A stretch of 19,101 nt of DNA from Methanothrix sp. (GCA_028688175.1 JAQTYS010000021.1:1-19101); one strand, 5' to 3'; numbered from the stretch's first letter, positions 1-6,682 are shown. Made by a program: numbers and translations. The notes: generated from the sequence alone by a model not told the origin.

Positions 1-127
1 GGTCTCATGTCTGGCTGGTTTGGTCCTGACTGGTGAAGGTGAGAGATTCATGGGTGTGATCCAGACACCTTCCTCTTCCAAAGCACCTAATCTTGCCACA
101 GTCTGAGCACCAAAAATCCCACAGAGC
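1..127. repeat. Terminal direct repeat marking circular closure (copy 1)
   Basis: The first 127 bases are identical to the last 127. An exact overlap of this size is what an assembler leaves on a closed circle, so it is most likely an assembly overlap and not a biological terminal repeat. Bases 1-106 encode the last 34 residues and stop of the helicase that is complete at 17437-19080, so this is a duplicate and not a broken gene. The unique circle is 18,974 bp. Confidence 0.95.
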
Positions 128-161
128 CTGTCAGGACAGGCTCGTGCTACTTCTTTTTGTT
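124..161 (+). terminator. Hairpin and T-rich tract after the helicase gene
   Basis: GAGCCTGTC (124-132) and GACAGGCTC (135-143) form a perfect 9-bp stem and are followed by a T-rich tract (151-161). On the circle the hairpin starts 17 bases after the helicase stop codon (104-106). It would end helicase transcription before the origin-like region. Confidence 0.7.
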
Positions 162-480
162 AATTCATCTACTATTTTATATAATTTTTATTTATCATAA
201 TGGCAGGGTGTCCCAGGGGTGTCCCTGCCTTGTCCCGACTCTAAAACAGGCTTCTGCTATTGGTTGGCTGGGGTGGTAGGGTTCCTCTCCTATTGTAATA
301 ATAAAACAGAGAATAGAGGAGAGGGGTGGGTGGTGGAGTAGAGTGGTAATAGAGAAGAGTAGGGTCTCCAACCCTGCCACCCCAGCCATCAGTATCAAAA
401 GGCCAATTTGTTCCTGGGACAGCCCTGGGACAGTGATGGGACACCCTGGATAGACAGGCTAATTGATAATCTATCAACTG
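162..480. other. Candidate replication origin: AT-rich block plus inverted TGTCCC iterons
   Basis: Bases 107-546 contain no gene. An AT-rich block (about 158-200) could be a DNA-unwinding element. Next come three TGTCCC copies at 209, 220 and 231, exactly 11 bp apart. The opposite orientation, GGGACA, occurs at 416, 427 and 438, again 11 bp apart. Between the arrays an imperfect 19-bp inverted repeat (265-283 with 370-388, one mismatch) brackets a purine-rich stretch with a G-run (323-336). A short inverted repeat, TTGATA/TATCAA, lies at 463-477. Iterons spaced one helical turn apart, an AT-rich block and a neighbouring replicative helicase gene are the usual parts of a plasmid or viral origin. 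That it functions as an origin is inference. Confidence 0.65.
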
Positions 481-546
481 GTATTCATAGTTAAAGAAAA
501 ATAGGAGACTATTACAAAGAGTGGGCAATGGTTAGGAGGGTGAATT

Positions 547-1176
547 TTGATCTTAAAGAGATACCTAATGAAGTTTAGATTGTTGTTTTGGAGATTTGAG
601 TGGATAATACTGATTTTAATTCTGATCATTTTATTTATGGATTTTACTTTATATAATTACTTCATATCTCCTGATTCTATCTTTGATGATAAGCTTAAAG
701 TAGTAACTACTTTAGGGCAGATCACTTCAATTTTCATTGCGGCTATAGCAATAAGTTATCAAGTCCAGGCTACAAAAGAGAGAGAAATTCAATTTAAGGT
801 CCATCAGCAAAGAAAGGAGACCTATGAGGGGCTTCTTAAAGTTATGGAGAAAATTGCAAAATTGAACAAGGAGAAAGATACTGACTTAGTGGGGAAAATG
901 GAAGCCGATTGGAGAGAGCTTCGGCCTAAATTGATTGTTTATGCATCACCCAAAGTCATATCTGCATATAAGGCCATAGAGAGAGCAGGCATTGAGTCTA
1001 AAGGTGACTCCAATGCTGCTGTAAAGAGAATAGCTGAGTTGTATCTTCAGATGAGATCAGAGGTAGGTTTTGCTGCTGAAGATGTACCGACCAGACAATT
1101 ACTTAGCTTCTTTATCACTGACATAAATGAGCCTCAGTATAATGGTCTCTTTGATATGGATGGCTACCTTAAGTAA
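547..1176 (+). CDS. Membrane-anchored protein with a cytoplasmic helical domain, function unknown
   Basis: The 209-residue product begins with a strongly hydrophobic segment (about 19-40), then a short loop, a second hydrophobic segment (about 54-70), and a charged, mostly helical C-terminal domain. The C-terminal domain is probably cytoplasmic. The start is TTG, chosen because GGAGGGTGA (535-543) is a strong ribosome binding site placed correctly for it. ATG at 568 is an alternative that loses seven residues and has no such site. I do not recognise a family. The gene is more AT-rich than most of the circle and stands alone on its strand, directly after the origin-like region. The CCTTATGTG hairpin at 1259-1305 lies downstream. 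Confidence 0.75.
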   Translation: MILKRYLMKFRLLFWRFEWIILILILIILFMDFTLYNYFISPDSIFDDKLKVVTTLGQITSIFIAAIAISYQVQATKEREIQFKVHQQRKETYEGLLKVMEKIAKLNKEKDTDLVGKMEADWRELRPKLIVYASPKVISAYKAIERAGIESKGDSNAAVKRIAELYLQMRSEVGFAAEDVPTRQLLSFFITDINEPQYNGLFDMDGYLK

Positions 1177-1258
1177 GAAAGGCTCACTATCCTCTTCAGA
1201 TGCTTTCCTGGCATGGAAGGCTTGATTGTGTTTTTTAGAAGTGTCCCAGGCCTGGCTC

Positions 1259-1305
1259 CCTTATGTGGCCATGATGAATTTAATAAGCTGACATGGCACA
1301 TAAGG
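1259..1305. repeat. Imperfect inverted repeat with CCTTATGTG ends
   Basis: CCTTATGTGGCCATG (1259-1273) pairs with CATGGCACATAAGG (1292-1305) apart from one bulged base. The same core occurs twice more, around the DUF6788 gene at 11.6-12.0 kb. It lies between two convergent genes, so it could be a terminator or a binding site. There is a T-run at 1231-1236, before the repeat, but none directly after it. Confidence 0.6.
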
Positions 1306-1361
1306 TCACCAGGAGAGACCTCAAAGAATACTATTTTGACAGTAAATCAGGCCATTATTCA

Positions 1362-2009
1362 TTAAATTCTAATAAAAATATACATTAGCAAATTAATGAC
1401 ATGATTTATTTCATCTTTATTTCTATCAAACCATTCTTTCTTGATATTTGTATCTATTGAGTGTGCAGCCTTATCCCCCTCTTTTTTACATTTTATCATT
1501 CTTTTTATATATGGTACATTCAATGTAGAGGATATTAAATTAAAATCATTGATATTGGTCTCTAAATTTTTTAATAATACAGATAAGGGTTGATGCCTAC
1601 CTATATTCGCATTAAAGTATAAATCAGATTTAGGTGGAGCCAATCCATATCTTGATCTTAAGATATCTATAATCAAATTCTCTATAAGCTTTCTGATCAT
1701 TACTGCAAGAGGGATGAAATGATCATGATAATATAATAGATTTATTTCTTTTATTATATTATGATAAAAAACATCATAGTCACCTGCCACCACAAGGAAG
1801 TTCATGCTGCTTGGTGATGCAGATGTATTGTAATTAGCTTCTAGGCTACTGTAGATTCCTATAGCCTGTGCTGCAGCATTATTTCCTGATACTATAAATA
1901 CTGGAGCTTTTGTTATTGGATGAAGGATAGTTATATCTGAAGCTGTTGTGCCCTTTGCAGCAGTATTTTCAGTACCTTCTACAATATCACTATCATTCTC
2001 ATCTGGCAT
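1362..2009 (-). CDS. HEPN/DUF4145-like helical protein
   Basis: The 215-residue product has a low-complexity acidic N-terminus (1-30). A helical segment at about 98-122 has the spacing of an isoleucine-arginine-rich helix followed by LIENLI. A conserved-looking GDKAAH sits at 178-183. This pairing, a long amphipathic helix and a later G-(N/D)-x-A-A-H, resembles the DUF4145/HEPN-like group. That group includes RNases and toxins used in phage defence and toxin-antitoxin pairs. The canonical Rx4-6H motif is not clear, so RNase activity should not be assumed. The gene lies 19 bases after the DUF3467 gene on the same strand. A TATA-like TTAAATAAT 19-27 bases before the ATG may give it its own leaderless transcript, since no ribosome binding site is visible. 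Confidence 0.7.
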   Translation of the reverse strand: MPDENDSDIVEGTENTAAKGTTASDITILHPITKAPVFIVSGNNAAAQAIGIYSSLEANYNTSASPSSMNFLVVAGDYDVFYHNIIKEINLLYYHDHFIPLAVMIRKLIENLIIDILRSRYGLAPPKSDLYFNANIGRHQPLSVLLKNLETNINDFNLISSTLNVPYIKRMIKCKKEGDKAAHSIDTNIKKEWFDRNKDEINHVINLLMYIFIRI

Positions 2010-2028
2010 GGTAGGTCATGAGATACTA

Positions 2029-2547
2029 TTATTTAATCTTCTCACCAATATAAATTTCATGGCCTGCCATTTTTTCATACTCATCAAGATGATTCTTAAG
2101 CCATATGCTCAATTGTTTTGCTGTTGCATATGGGACTACTATGGACTGCCTGACCTCATGCACCTCATATAGTTCACCAGTTTTCTCATCTGGCTCCACT
2201 CTTTGCTCAAAGAATACAAGTCTAAAATCATAGGGACCAAAAGCGCCACCTTGGACTCCTGTAGCATATGTCTCAGAGAATCCTGGTGCTTTCACATTCT
2301 TAGTTTTTGAGACTACTACATCCTTTCCCTCTCCATCTTTTATTATAATTGGCATATTTATCACACCCAAGGTCTGAGTCATCCTGAGATTGATACTATA
2401 TCTAGATTTCTCTTTAACCCTCACAATTGATTCAGTCTTAGAAAATGCTATGCTAACACTCATCTTAGTCTTCTTTTTAAGCCTATAATTCATCCCAGCC
2501 CCATCACTAGGGAGGGTGTGACTCAAAACATCCCCAGGGTGTGGCAT
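2029..2547 (-). CDS. DUF3467-like protein
   Basis: The C-terminal two-thirds of this 172-residue product (about 85-165) reads like DUF3467. A short beta segment around GPYDFRLVFFEQRV is followed by a divergent acidic linker. A second beta segment around QSIVVPYATAKQL then leads into a helix, IWLKNHLDEYEKMAG. DUF3467 proteins are small, widespread in archaea and bacteria, and of unknown biochemical function. The first 28 residues may be an extension, because a methionine at 29 begins the conserved-looking part. I kept the first ATG because a TATA-like element about 15-24 bases upstream on the minus strand suits a leaderless start. It probably forms a unit with the HEPN-like gene downstream. 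Confidence 0.75.
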   Translation of the reverse strand: MPHPGDVLSHTLPSDGAGMNYRLKKKTKMSVSIAFSKTESIVRVKEKSRYSINLRMTQTLGVINMPIIIKDGEGKDVVVSKTKNVKAPGFSETYATGVQGGAFGPYDFRLVFFEQRVEPDEKTGELYEVHEVRQSIVVPYATAKQLSIWLKNHLDEYEKMAGHEIYIGEKIK

Positions 2548-2594
2548 TTATATGAGTGATATTTAAATAATTATGTCCCATAAATGCCCATTAG

Positions 2595-2603
2595 TTTAAA
2601 TAT
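2595..2603 (+). promoter_or_regulatory. TATA box of the 2627 gene
   Basis: TTTAAATAT ends 24 bases before the ATG at 2627. That is the archaeal TATA-to-start distance, so transcription would begin at or next to the start codon (leaderless). The minus-strand gene starting at 2547 is divergent and has its own AT-rich box at about 2562-2571. Confidence 0.65.
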
Positions 2604-2626
2604 GACCACCTCATAATGGATTAAAT

Positions 2627-2845
2627 ATGACTAATAAAATCCAATTGAAAACCCCAGAAGATGTCAGGAGATATGTCTGCAAGGTTTTGAGGACCATTCA
2701 AGAATCAGGAGATGAGAAGGTGATAGAGAATGCTGGGAAGATCTCACAACTGCTGGGCCAGTGGATCAAAGCCTATGAGGTCCAGGAGCTGGCAGACATA
2801 AAGAAGAGGCTCAAAACTCTGGAGGATAAGAATGCCCTACGATGA
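2627..2845 (+). CDS. Small helical protein, function unknown
   Basis: The 72-residue product is all-helical by eye. It carries a DVRRYVCKVLRTI helix, then a helix ending in QWIKAYEVQ, and a coiled-coil-like end with KKRLKTLEDK. This pattern, with one helix marking A/N residues and a final (R/K)L-x-LE, resembles small proteins beside phage packaging genes. The similarity is only of pattern and no function is claimed. It is the first gene of a two-gene unit. The next gene overlaps it by 14 bases, and that gene's ribosome binding site GGAGGAT (2821-2827) lies inside this one. Confidence 0.7.
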   Translation: MTNKIQLKTPEDVRRYVCKVLRTIQESGDEKVIENAGKISQLLGQWIKAYEVQELADIKKRLKTLEDKNALR

Positions 2846-3206
2846 TCTGAAGAAGGCCCTGGGAAGGCTTCCTCAGGCAGATGACGGCCAGACCCTAGAC
2901 TTCCACCTGGAGCCCTGCTCAGGACCTCTCTGGGATGTGATCACCTTCCTGGAGTCCAGGCCCAAATTAGGGCCAGCAGGCAGGTCCCTCTATAATGCCC
3001 TGACAGGCTACAGGCCACTGTCCCAGGCACAGGAGGAGCTGCTGGTGAAGGTCCTGGCCAAAAAGGGCTGCCCTGAGGCTCTCCAGGCCATCAAAGATGA
3101 GCTGGCCAGCACTCTCCAGGCCCTGGCAGCCTGTGATCAGGAATGCAGCCAAAAACCTGCAGGCTGGCATCTTCCAGGCCCCTGGGGTCTCCAAAATCAG
3201 GGCTAA
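2832..3206 (+). CDS. Unknown protein coupled to the 2627 gene
   Basis: The 124-residue product is rich in leucine, alanine, proline and glutamine and shows no motif I recognise. Helices are likely in the middle (an SQAQEELLVKVLAKKG region) and at about 85-105. Two or three cysteines near the end (around residues 100-105) are not arranged as a clear zinc site. The start is well supported by GGAGGAT four bases upstream, within the overlapping upstream gene, which implies translational coupling. Codon use (AGG, CTG, GCC, no CGN) matches the rest of the element. Confidence 0.65.
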   Translation: MPYDDLKKALGRLPQADDGQTLDFHLEPCSGPLWDVITFLESRPKLGPAGRSLYNALTGYRPLSQAQEELLVKVLAKKGCPEALQAIKDELASTLQALAACDQECSQKPAGWHLPGPWGLQNQG

Positions 3207-3326
3207 CCTGGACATTATTCTTTTTCTGTTATCTATATCAAAACACTACTATTCAGCCCACAAAATAAGTATGCCCAAAACCAGCATCAGTGGACCCAGA
3301 CCTTCTTTTGAGGATACTTTCCAGCT

Positions 3327-3420
3327 CACACCCCATGATGGTGTGGGATAGAAAGGAGCTATTCCCATAAAGTCTGGAATGGCTGACCTAACAAAAGAGC
3401 CTCTGAGCCATGTGGTCAGC
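3327..3420. terminator. Hairpins between convergent genes
   Basis: The 270-base gap between convergent genes (3207-3476) begins with a T-rich stretch (about 3216-3230). It also holds CACACC/GGTGTG (3327-3332 with 3340-3345) and GCTGACC/GGTCAGC (3382-3388 with 3414-3420). Their position suits a two-way termination zone. I see no gene in the gap. Confidence 0.4.
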
Positions 3421-3476
3421 TCAAAAGAATAATAATCTAAGGAAATAAGTCCAGCTATAAAAAGTATTAATGGAAG

Positions 3477-3674
3477 TTAAGACCTTCCATGAAGCTTGAA
3501 GTCTCTGGCCTCTTCAGCAAATTCACCTCTGATCCTAATCTCATGCCCACAGGAGGGGCACTTTTCTACAGGTCCGCAGTCCCTCAGCTCTAATGTGGCC
3601 TGGGAGACTGTGAAAGCCTGAGAGCAGACAGGGCAAACCCTGTCCCAGGTATCATGCCATTGAGGAGCAGACAT
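3477..3674 (-). CDS. Zinc-ribbon protein
   Basis: The 65-residue product has CPVC at residues 14-17 and CPSC at 39-42, giving a four-cysteine zinc ribbon. An acidic and basic tail follows. Zinc ribbons of this size in archaeal elements usually bind DNA or dock on another protein, and which applies here is not visible. The ATG is supported by GGAGGAGAT five bases upstream, lying in the last codons of the gene in front (3678-4190), only three bases away. The two are therefore one transcription unit and are translationally coupled. Confidence 0.75.
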   Translation of the reverse strand: MSAPQWHDTWDRVCPVCSQAFTVSQATLELRDCGPVEKCPSCGHEIRIRGEFAEEARDFKLHGRS

Positions 3675-3677
3675 GGT

Positions 3678-4190
3678 TTATCTCCTCCCTAAAGCATGAT
3701 CCCATGCTTTGTCCATCTTCTCCAGCTTCTCCCACTTGGAATCAGCAGCATGGCCCTTCAATTGCTTGATCTCCAGGATGACATCCTCCCATTGAAGGTC
3801 TTTGGCCACCTCCTTGAATGATTCACCACCTACTGCCCCATCCTGTGGCTTTGTGATGGGGAAGAAGCTGGCCTTTAAGGTGAATTCTCCTTCAGGGACC
3901 AGGCTGTATAGCTCACTTTGGCTCAGTTTCACAGTCATGAGCTGGCCCTTTATTGCCAACTTTGAAGACCCTTGAAGGCTCACTTCGTCAATCTGGCCCA
4001 CTTTTCGTCCATCTAGCTTTATTGGTCTTCCGTTCAACCACCTGCTGCTGCTTTTCAAAGACTCTGGGCTGATGTAAATGCCATCCAGCACACCAGTCTC
4101 ACAAATCACACCCTCAACAGTGAGGGTCTGATATTCCTCATTCTTGGCTATTATTTTGCCTTCTCCTTCTTTTGTGAATTTTAGACTCAT
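3678..4190 (-). CDS. DUF2213/prohead-protease-like protein
   Basis: The 170-residue product is beta-rich. Residues about 20-100 follow the outline of phage DUF2213/prohead maturation proteases: a TVEGVICETGVLDG strand pair, IYISPESLKSSSRWLNGRP, then a VGQIDEV strand and further strands. In active members a histidine follows the NG-(R/K)-P segment. Here the matching place reads LDGRK, so a protease active site is not evident. A pseudo-enzyme, a scaffold or an unrelated beta protein are all possible. The start is secure: AGGTGAT lies immediately upstream of the ATG. One arm of the 4202/4334 inverted repeat lies just before that site, in the probable leader, so it may be under repressor control. 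Confidence 0.5.
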   Translation of the reverse strand: MSLKFTKEGEGKIIAKNEEYQTLTVEGVICETGVLDGIYISPESLKSSSRWLNGRPIKLDGRKVGQIDEVSLQGSSKLAIKGQLMTVKLSQSELYSLVPEGEFTLKASFFPITKPQDGAVGGESFKEVAKDLQWEDVILEIKQLKGHAADSKWEKLEKMDKAWDHALGRR

Positions 4191-4201
4191 GTTATCACCT
4201 T

Positions 4202-4334
4202 TAATGGCCTATTCAATCGAGTCTATTCATGAGATGTACATCCAAAATGATCTTATAATTTTATAGGACCAATATGGTATGTCATTTTTGTATTTTAGGC
4301 CCAAATCTCAATCTATAAATTGAATAAGCCATTA
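4202..4334. promoter_or_regulatory. Divergent promoter region with a 16-bp inverted repeat pair
   Basis: The 228-base gap between the minus gene starting at 4190 and the plus gene starting at 4419 carries TAATGGCCTATTCAAT (4202-4217). Its near-exact reverse complement, with one mismatch, is at 4319-4334. AT-rich TATA-like elements occur for both directions, at about 4251-4260 (minus) and 4360-4367 (plus). Paired arms 117 bp centre to centre suggest an operator bound by one repressor that shuts both promoters. Confidence 0.55.
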
Positions 4335-4418
4335 TATTTGGTTATTTTAAGCAAAAGATTAAATAGTTTGTGCTACTGACACAAATACTACCAGAAAGAC
4401 CAGGAAATGGTGAAATTC

Positions 4419-4958
4419 ATGCCAATAGACGTTAGATGTCCACACTGCAATAATCTTTGGACTTATAAAGGCCATGCTGTAATGGCCACATGTACCTCAT
4501 GCTATCGGAAAGTAAAAGTTCGCAGCCTGCCTGATCATATTCCTACACTTAAAGCCCCTGCAGGAGTTAAGAAGCTGCTGAAAAAGCCCCTGGAGAAGCT
4601 TCCAGATGGTGCTACTATCCTGGGAGAGACCCAGGAGCAGACTACAGGTAGGGTCCAGACTCAGACCTTCACAGTGCCAGCAGCAAAGAGGAGCCACACT
4701 GTCAGGCCCCTGGTGGTCAGGGAAGTGGTGGGCAACTGCAGGTTTTGTGGGAAGCCACTGAGGGAAAAGCCCCAGCTTAATGTGATGCTGGATGAGCATG
4801 ATAGATTTCACAGCACCTGCATACTTTCCAAAATAATCATGGAATCAGGTGGAGATTTGCAGGCTGCTGCTAAGCAGTATGGTGTCCCACTATCTGAGCT
4901 GCAGAAGAGAGTCCTGAGACTGAGGGAGCTGGGATGGAAGCTCCCTAATGAGGCTTAA
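4419..4958 (+). CDS. Double zinc-finger protein with helical C-terminus
   Basis: The 179-residue product begins with a four-cysteine zinc ribbon (CPHC at 7-10, CTSC at about 25-28). After a basic, proline-containing linker it carries a second zinc site, CRFC, and about 20 residues later H-S-T-C. A helix-turn-helix-like segment follows: GDLQAAAKQYGVPLSELQKR. The upstream in-frame ATG at 4407 would add four residues. I prefer 4419 because GGTGA (4409-4413) sits five bases before it, while 4407 has only a weak site. Two zinc sites and a helical end suggest DNA or RNA binding. The next gene shares the second module. Confidence 0.75.
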   Translation: MPIDVRCPHCNNLWTYKGHAVMATCTSCYRKVKVRSLPDHIPTLKAPAGVKKLLKKPLEKLPDGATILGETQEQTTGRVQTQTFTVPAAKRSHTVRPLVVREVVGNCRFCGKPLREKPQLNVMLDEHDRFHSTCILSKIIMESGGDLQAAAKQYGVPLSELQKRVLRLRELGWKLPNEA

Positions 4959-4975
4959 TTAGGAGGTTATTAATT

Positions 4976-5590
4976 ATGTCAAAGAATAAAGAAGATATCA
5001 TATTTAATGATCCTGAGCTTGATGAAGAGTTAGCTGCTGAAACTGATGAAGAGCCCCAGAAACCTGTGGAGCTGCCAGAGACCAGGCCCAGGTGGAGTCC
5101 AGCAGGAGCCTTTTTCCCTGGTGCTGAGCTGGCTGAAGACAGCCCCAGATTTTGCCAGGATGGAAAGATGGTGGATCAGCTTTCTAATGAGACTGTGGAC
5201 CCTGACAGCATGAACTTTTTGCTGGCAAAGCAGAAGGAGGTCCTGGAGCCTGATGAGGCTGGCCCCATTCCTGTGGGTGGATCATTCCGATCCCCAGATT
5301 ATGAGGCCCTGGATGAAGTTCTGCAGCATGAGCTAGCCTGTCCATTCTGCAATGAAAAATTTTCAGAAGATGACTGTGACCCCAAAGAGCTGGGATCACT
5401 GGTCTCCTATGGAGGCACTATTTACCACTGGAGCTGTCTGGCCTTATGGATGCTGATTTTAGCAAAAGGCCACACGGAAATTGCTGCAAAGAGATTCTTT
5501 GTGGACATCAGAGATCTGAGGGCCATCAAATCCAGCTATAGGGCCATCCCCTGGGGTAGACTGGGCTGGAGAAGGGAGGGCAGCCAATGA
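4976..5590 (+). CDS. Acidic zinc-finger protein related to its upstream neighbour
   Basis: The 204-residue product has a very acidic N-terminus (1-35) and a proline-rich middle. Its C-terminal module matches the 4419 gene: CPFC (about residues 121-124), then H-W-S-C about 30 residues on, then GHTEIAAKRFFVDIRDLR where the neighbour has GDLQAAAKQYGVPLSELQ. The shared order (Cx2C, Hx2C, GH/GD-x-x-x-AAK helix) points to duplication of one domain, with different front ends. It begins after a strong AGGAGGT site (4961-4967) and overlaps the next gene by four bases (ATGA). Role unknown. Partner of the upstream protein is a reasonable inference. Confidence 0.75.
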   Translation: MSKNKEDIIFNDPELDEELAAETDEEPQKPVELPETRPRWSPAGAFFPGAELAEDSPRFCQDGKMVDQLSNETVDPDSMNFLLAKQKEVLEPDEAGPIPVGGSFRSPDYEALDEVLQHELACPFCNEKFSEDDCDPKELGSLVSYGGTIYHWSCLALWMLILAKGHTEIAAKRFFVDIRDLRAIKSSYRAIPWGRLGWRREGSQ

Positions 5591-5994
5591 GCACACCTCT
5601 ATCACCACCTCAGCACCAGAATCCCAGAAGTGACAGGCAGCAAGAGCTGGCTGCCCTAAATGATCAGTTTAACCTGGCCACTGGTAGGAAGTCAAAGCCC
5701 AGTCCCTGGCACAAAGAGCCTAAACTGAGCAAAGGCAAACAGGAGGCACTGGATGCACTGGAGCCACAGAAGAAGAGTGGCGGCTTCTACAAAGAGACAG
5801 AGGCCATGAAGAAGCAGCAGGATGCCTTTGACCTGGCCCTGAAGAATGTCAAAGCACCTGGGACAGGCACCTGGCAGGCCACACCTCCCACAAAGAAGGA
5901 GAAGCTCCTGGCCTGGCACAAAGCTCTGGGATCTCCAAAACATGTGGTGGATGCTGAGCTGGCACAATTAGAGCAGCAGGAGGGCAAAGCATGA
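5587..5994 (+). CDS. Charged, low-complexity protein, function unknown
   Basis: The 135-residue product is rich in lysine, glutamine, alanine and proline with no hydrophobic core, so much of it may be disordered or helical. Two similar segments carry a WHK motif: SPWHKEPKLSKGKQEALDAL and KLLAWHKALGSPKHVVDAEL. Its ATG overlaps the preceding stop (ATGA) and GGAGGG (5575-5580) lies six bases upstream. The gene is therefore coupled within the 4419-6682 operon. No family recognised. Confidence 0.65.
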   Translation: MSTPLSPPQHQNPRSDRQQELAALNDQFNLATGRKSKPSPWHKEPKLSKGKQEALDALEPQKKSGGFYKETEAMKKQQDAFDLALKNVKAPGTGTWQATPPTKKEKLLAWHKALGSPKHVVDAELAQLEQQEGKA

Positions 5995-6128
5995 AAGCCT
6001 GCCAGAAGACCAGGAGGGGATCATCTCAGGAAGGCTCCTCCACTGGTCTTAATTTAGATGCATTGAGGAGGAAGTACTCATTCAGGTCCAGGAGGTGTGA
6101 TGATGACCAGGATGGTCAGGCACTATAA
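5991..6128 (+). CDS. Small basic protein (45 aa)
   Basis: This ORF overlaps the previous stop in the ATGA manner and has a textbook GGAGGG site (5979-5984) six bases before its ATG. The product is basic and serine/arginine-rich, with TRRGSSQEGSS and a later YSFRSRRC. It ends in an acidic tail, DDDQDGQAL. Codons are the AGG/AGA type of its neighbours. Coupling and ribosome binding site make translation likely, although the protein is too short to place in a family. The next small gene starts inside its 3' end. Confidence 0.55.
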   Translation: MKACQKTRRGSSQEGSSTGLNLDALRRKYSFRSRRCDDDQDGQAL

Positions 6129-6252
6129 AGGGCGAAAACCCAACTTGCATTCAGAAAATGGGGCTCCCACACCAGCAGAGATGAAAAGGTGGCAGAGGAG
6201 AAGGGAGACCTTAGAGAAATATGAGAGGATAAGAAGGCAGGAGATGAAGTAA
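6103..6252 (+). CDS. Small basic helical protein (49 aa)
   Basis: GGAGGTG (6091-6097) lies five bases before the ATG at 6103, and the gene overlaps the previous one by 26 bases in another frame. The product is a basic N-terminus followed by a highly charged helix, KRWQRRRETLEKYERIRRQ, a shape suited to nucleic-acid or protein contact. Its end contains the GGAGATGA site for the next gene. I place it as a real member of the operon on this chain of overlapping signals, with no family assignment. Confidence 0.5.
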   Translation: MTRMVRHYKGRKPNLHSENGAPTPAEMKRWQRRRETLEKYERIRRQEMK

Positions 6253-6253
6253 A

Positions 6254-6682
6254 ATGAATATTAAAAAAATATTAATTTCAACAGGATTTATTTTGGTCCT
6301 TTTTATAGTCATAGGGGCCATTGTACCACCCATTGAGTCACCAGATGCCAAATATGATGGAGACCTGATGCTCAGTGTTGATTGTTCTTCTCCTTATCAG
6401 GTTAATCTGAAGTGGACTAAAGACGGTCCTATGGGCAGCCCTGTGAGTGGCTCTGATGAGGTCACAAAGTCTGGTCACTACACTTTCAATGTTAAGGGTC
6501 AGAATGTCTCCCTAACAGCTCATGCTCAAAAGATAGATCCATCCAATATGGAAGATGAATTAAAGCTCAGCATCATTGGAAAGAATGAATTTAAAGAGGC
6601 ATCCACCTTCTCACCAGGGGAAGAAATTGGAGGCACTCTGACAGGGGCAGAAGACTTTGCTTTTAAGGAGACAAAGGATTAA
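6254..6682 (+). CDS. Secreted or membrane-anchored beta-rich protein
   Basis: The 142-residue product starts with a short basic stretch (NIKK) and a hydrophobic helix (about 6-25). It is then a polar, beta-rich domain outside the membrane, including YQVNLKWTKDGPMG and GHYTFNVKGQNVSLT. The helix could be a cleaved signal or an anchor. Archaeal surface or virion spike proteins look like this, but no specific family is recognised. GGAGATGA (6240-6247) six bases before the ATG fixes the start. It ends the 4419-6682 operon. Its last 72 bases overlap the Bro-N gene on the other strand. Confidence 0.7.
   Translation: MNIKKILISTGFILVLFIVIGAIVPPIESPDAKYDGDLMLSVDCSSPYQVNLKWTKDGPMGSPVSGSDEVTKSGHYTFNVKGQNVSLTAHAQKIDPSNMEDELKLSIIGKNEFKEASTFSPGEEIGGTLTGAEDFAFKETKD

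Noticed and set aside
1..127. Terminal repeat as a true biological direct repeat of a linear virus
   Set aside because: An exact 127-base overlap that cuts through the helicase gene in the same frame is best explained by circular assembly. A linear virus would not be expected to repeat a gene end.
1948..2172. A 74-codon plus-strand ORF
   Set aside because: Frame shadow of the two minus-strand genes there, with no ribosome site.
3097..3351. An 84-codon plus-strand ORF overlapping the 2832 gene
   Set aside because: It is a frame shadow of the 2832 gene that runs into the terminator region, with no motif and no ribosome site.
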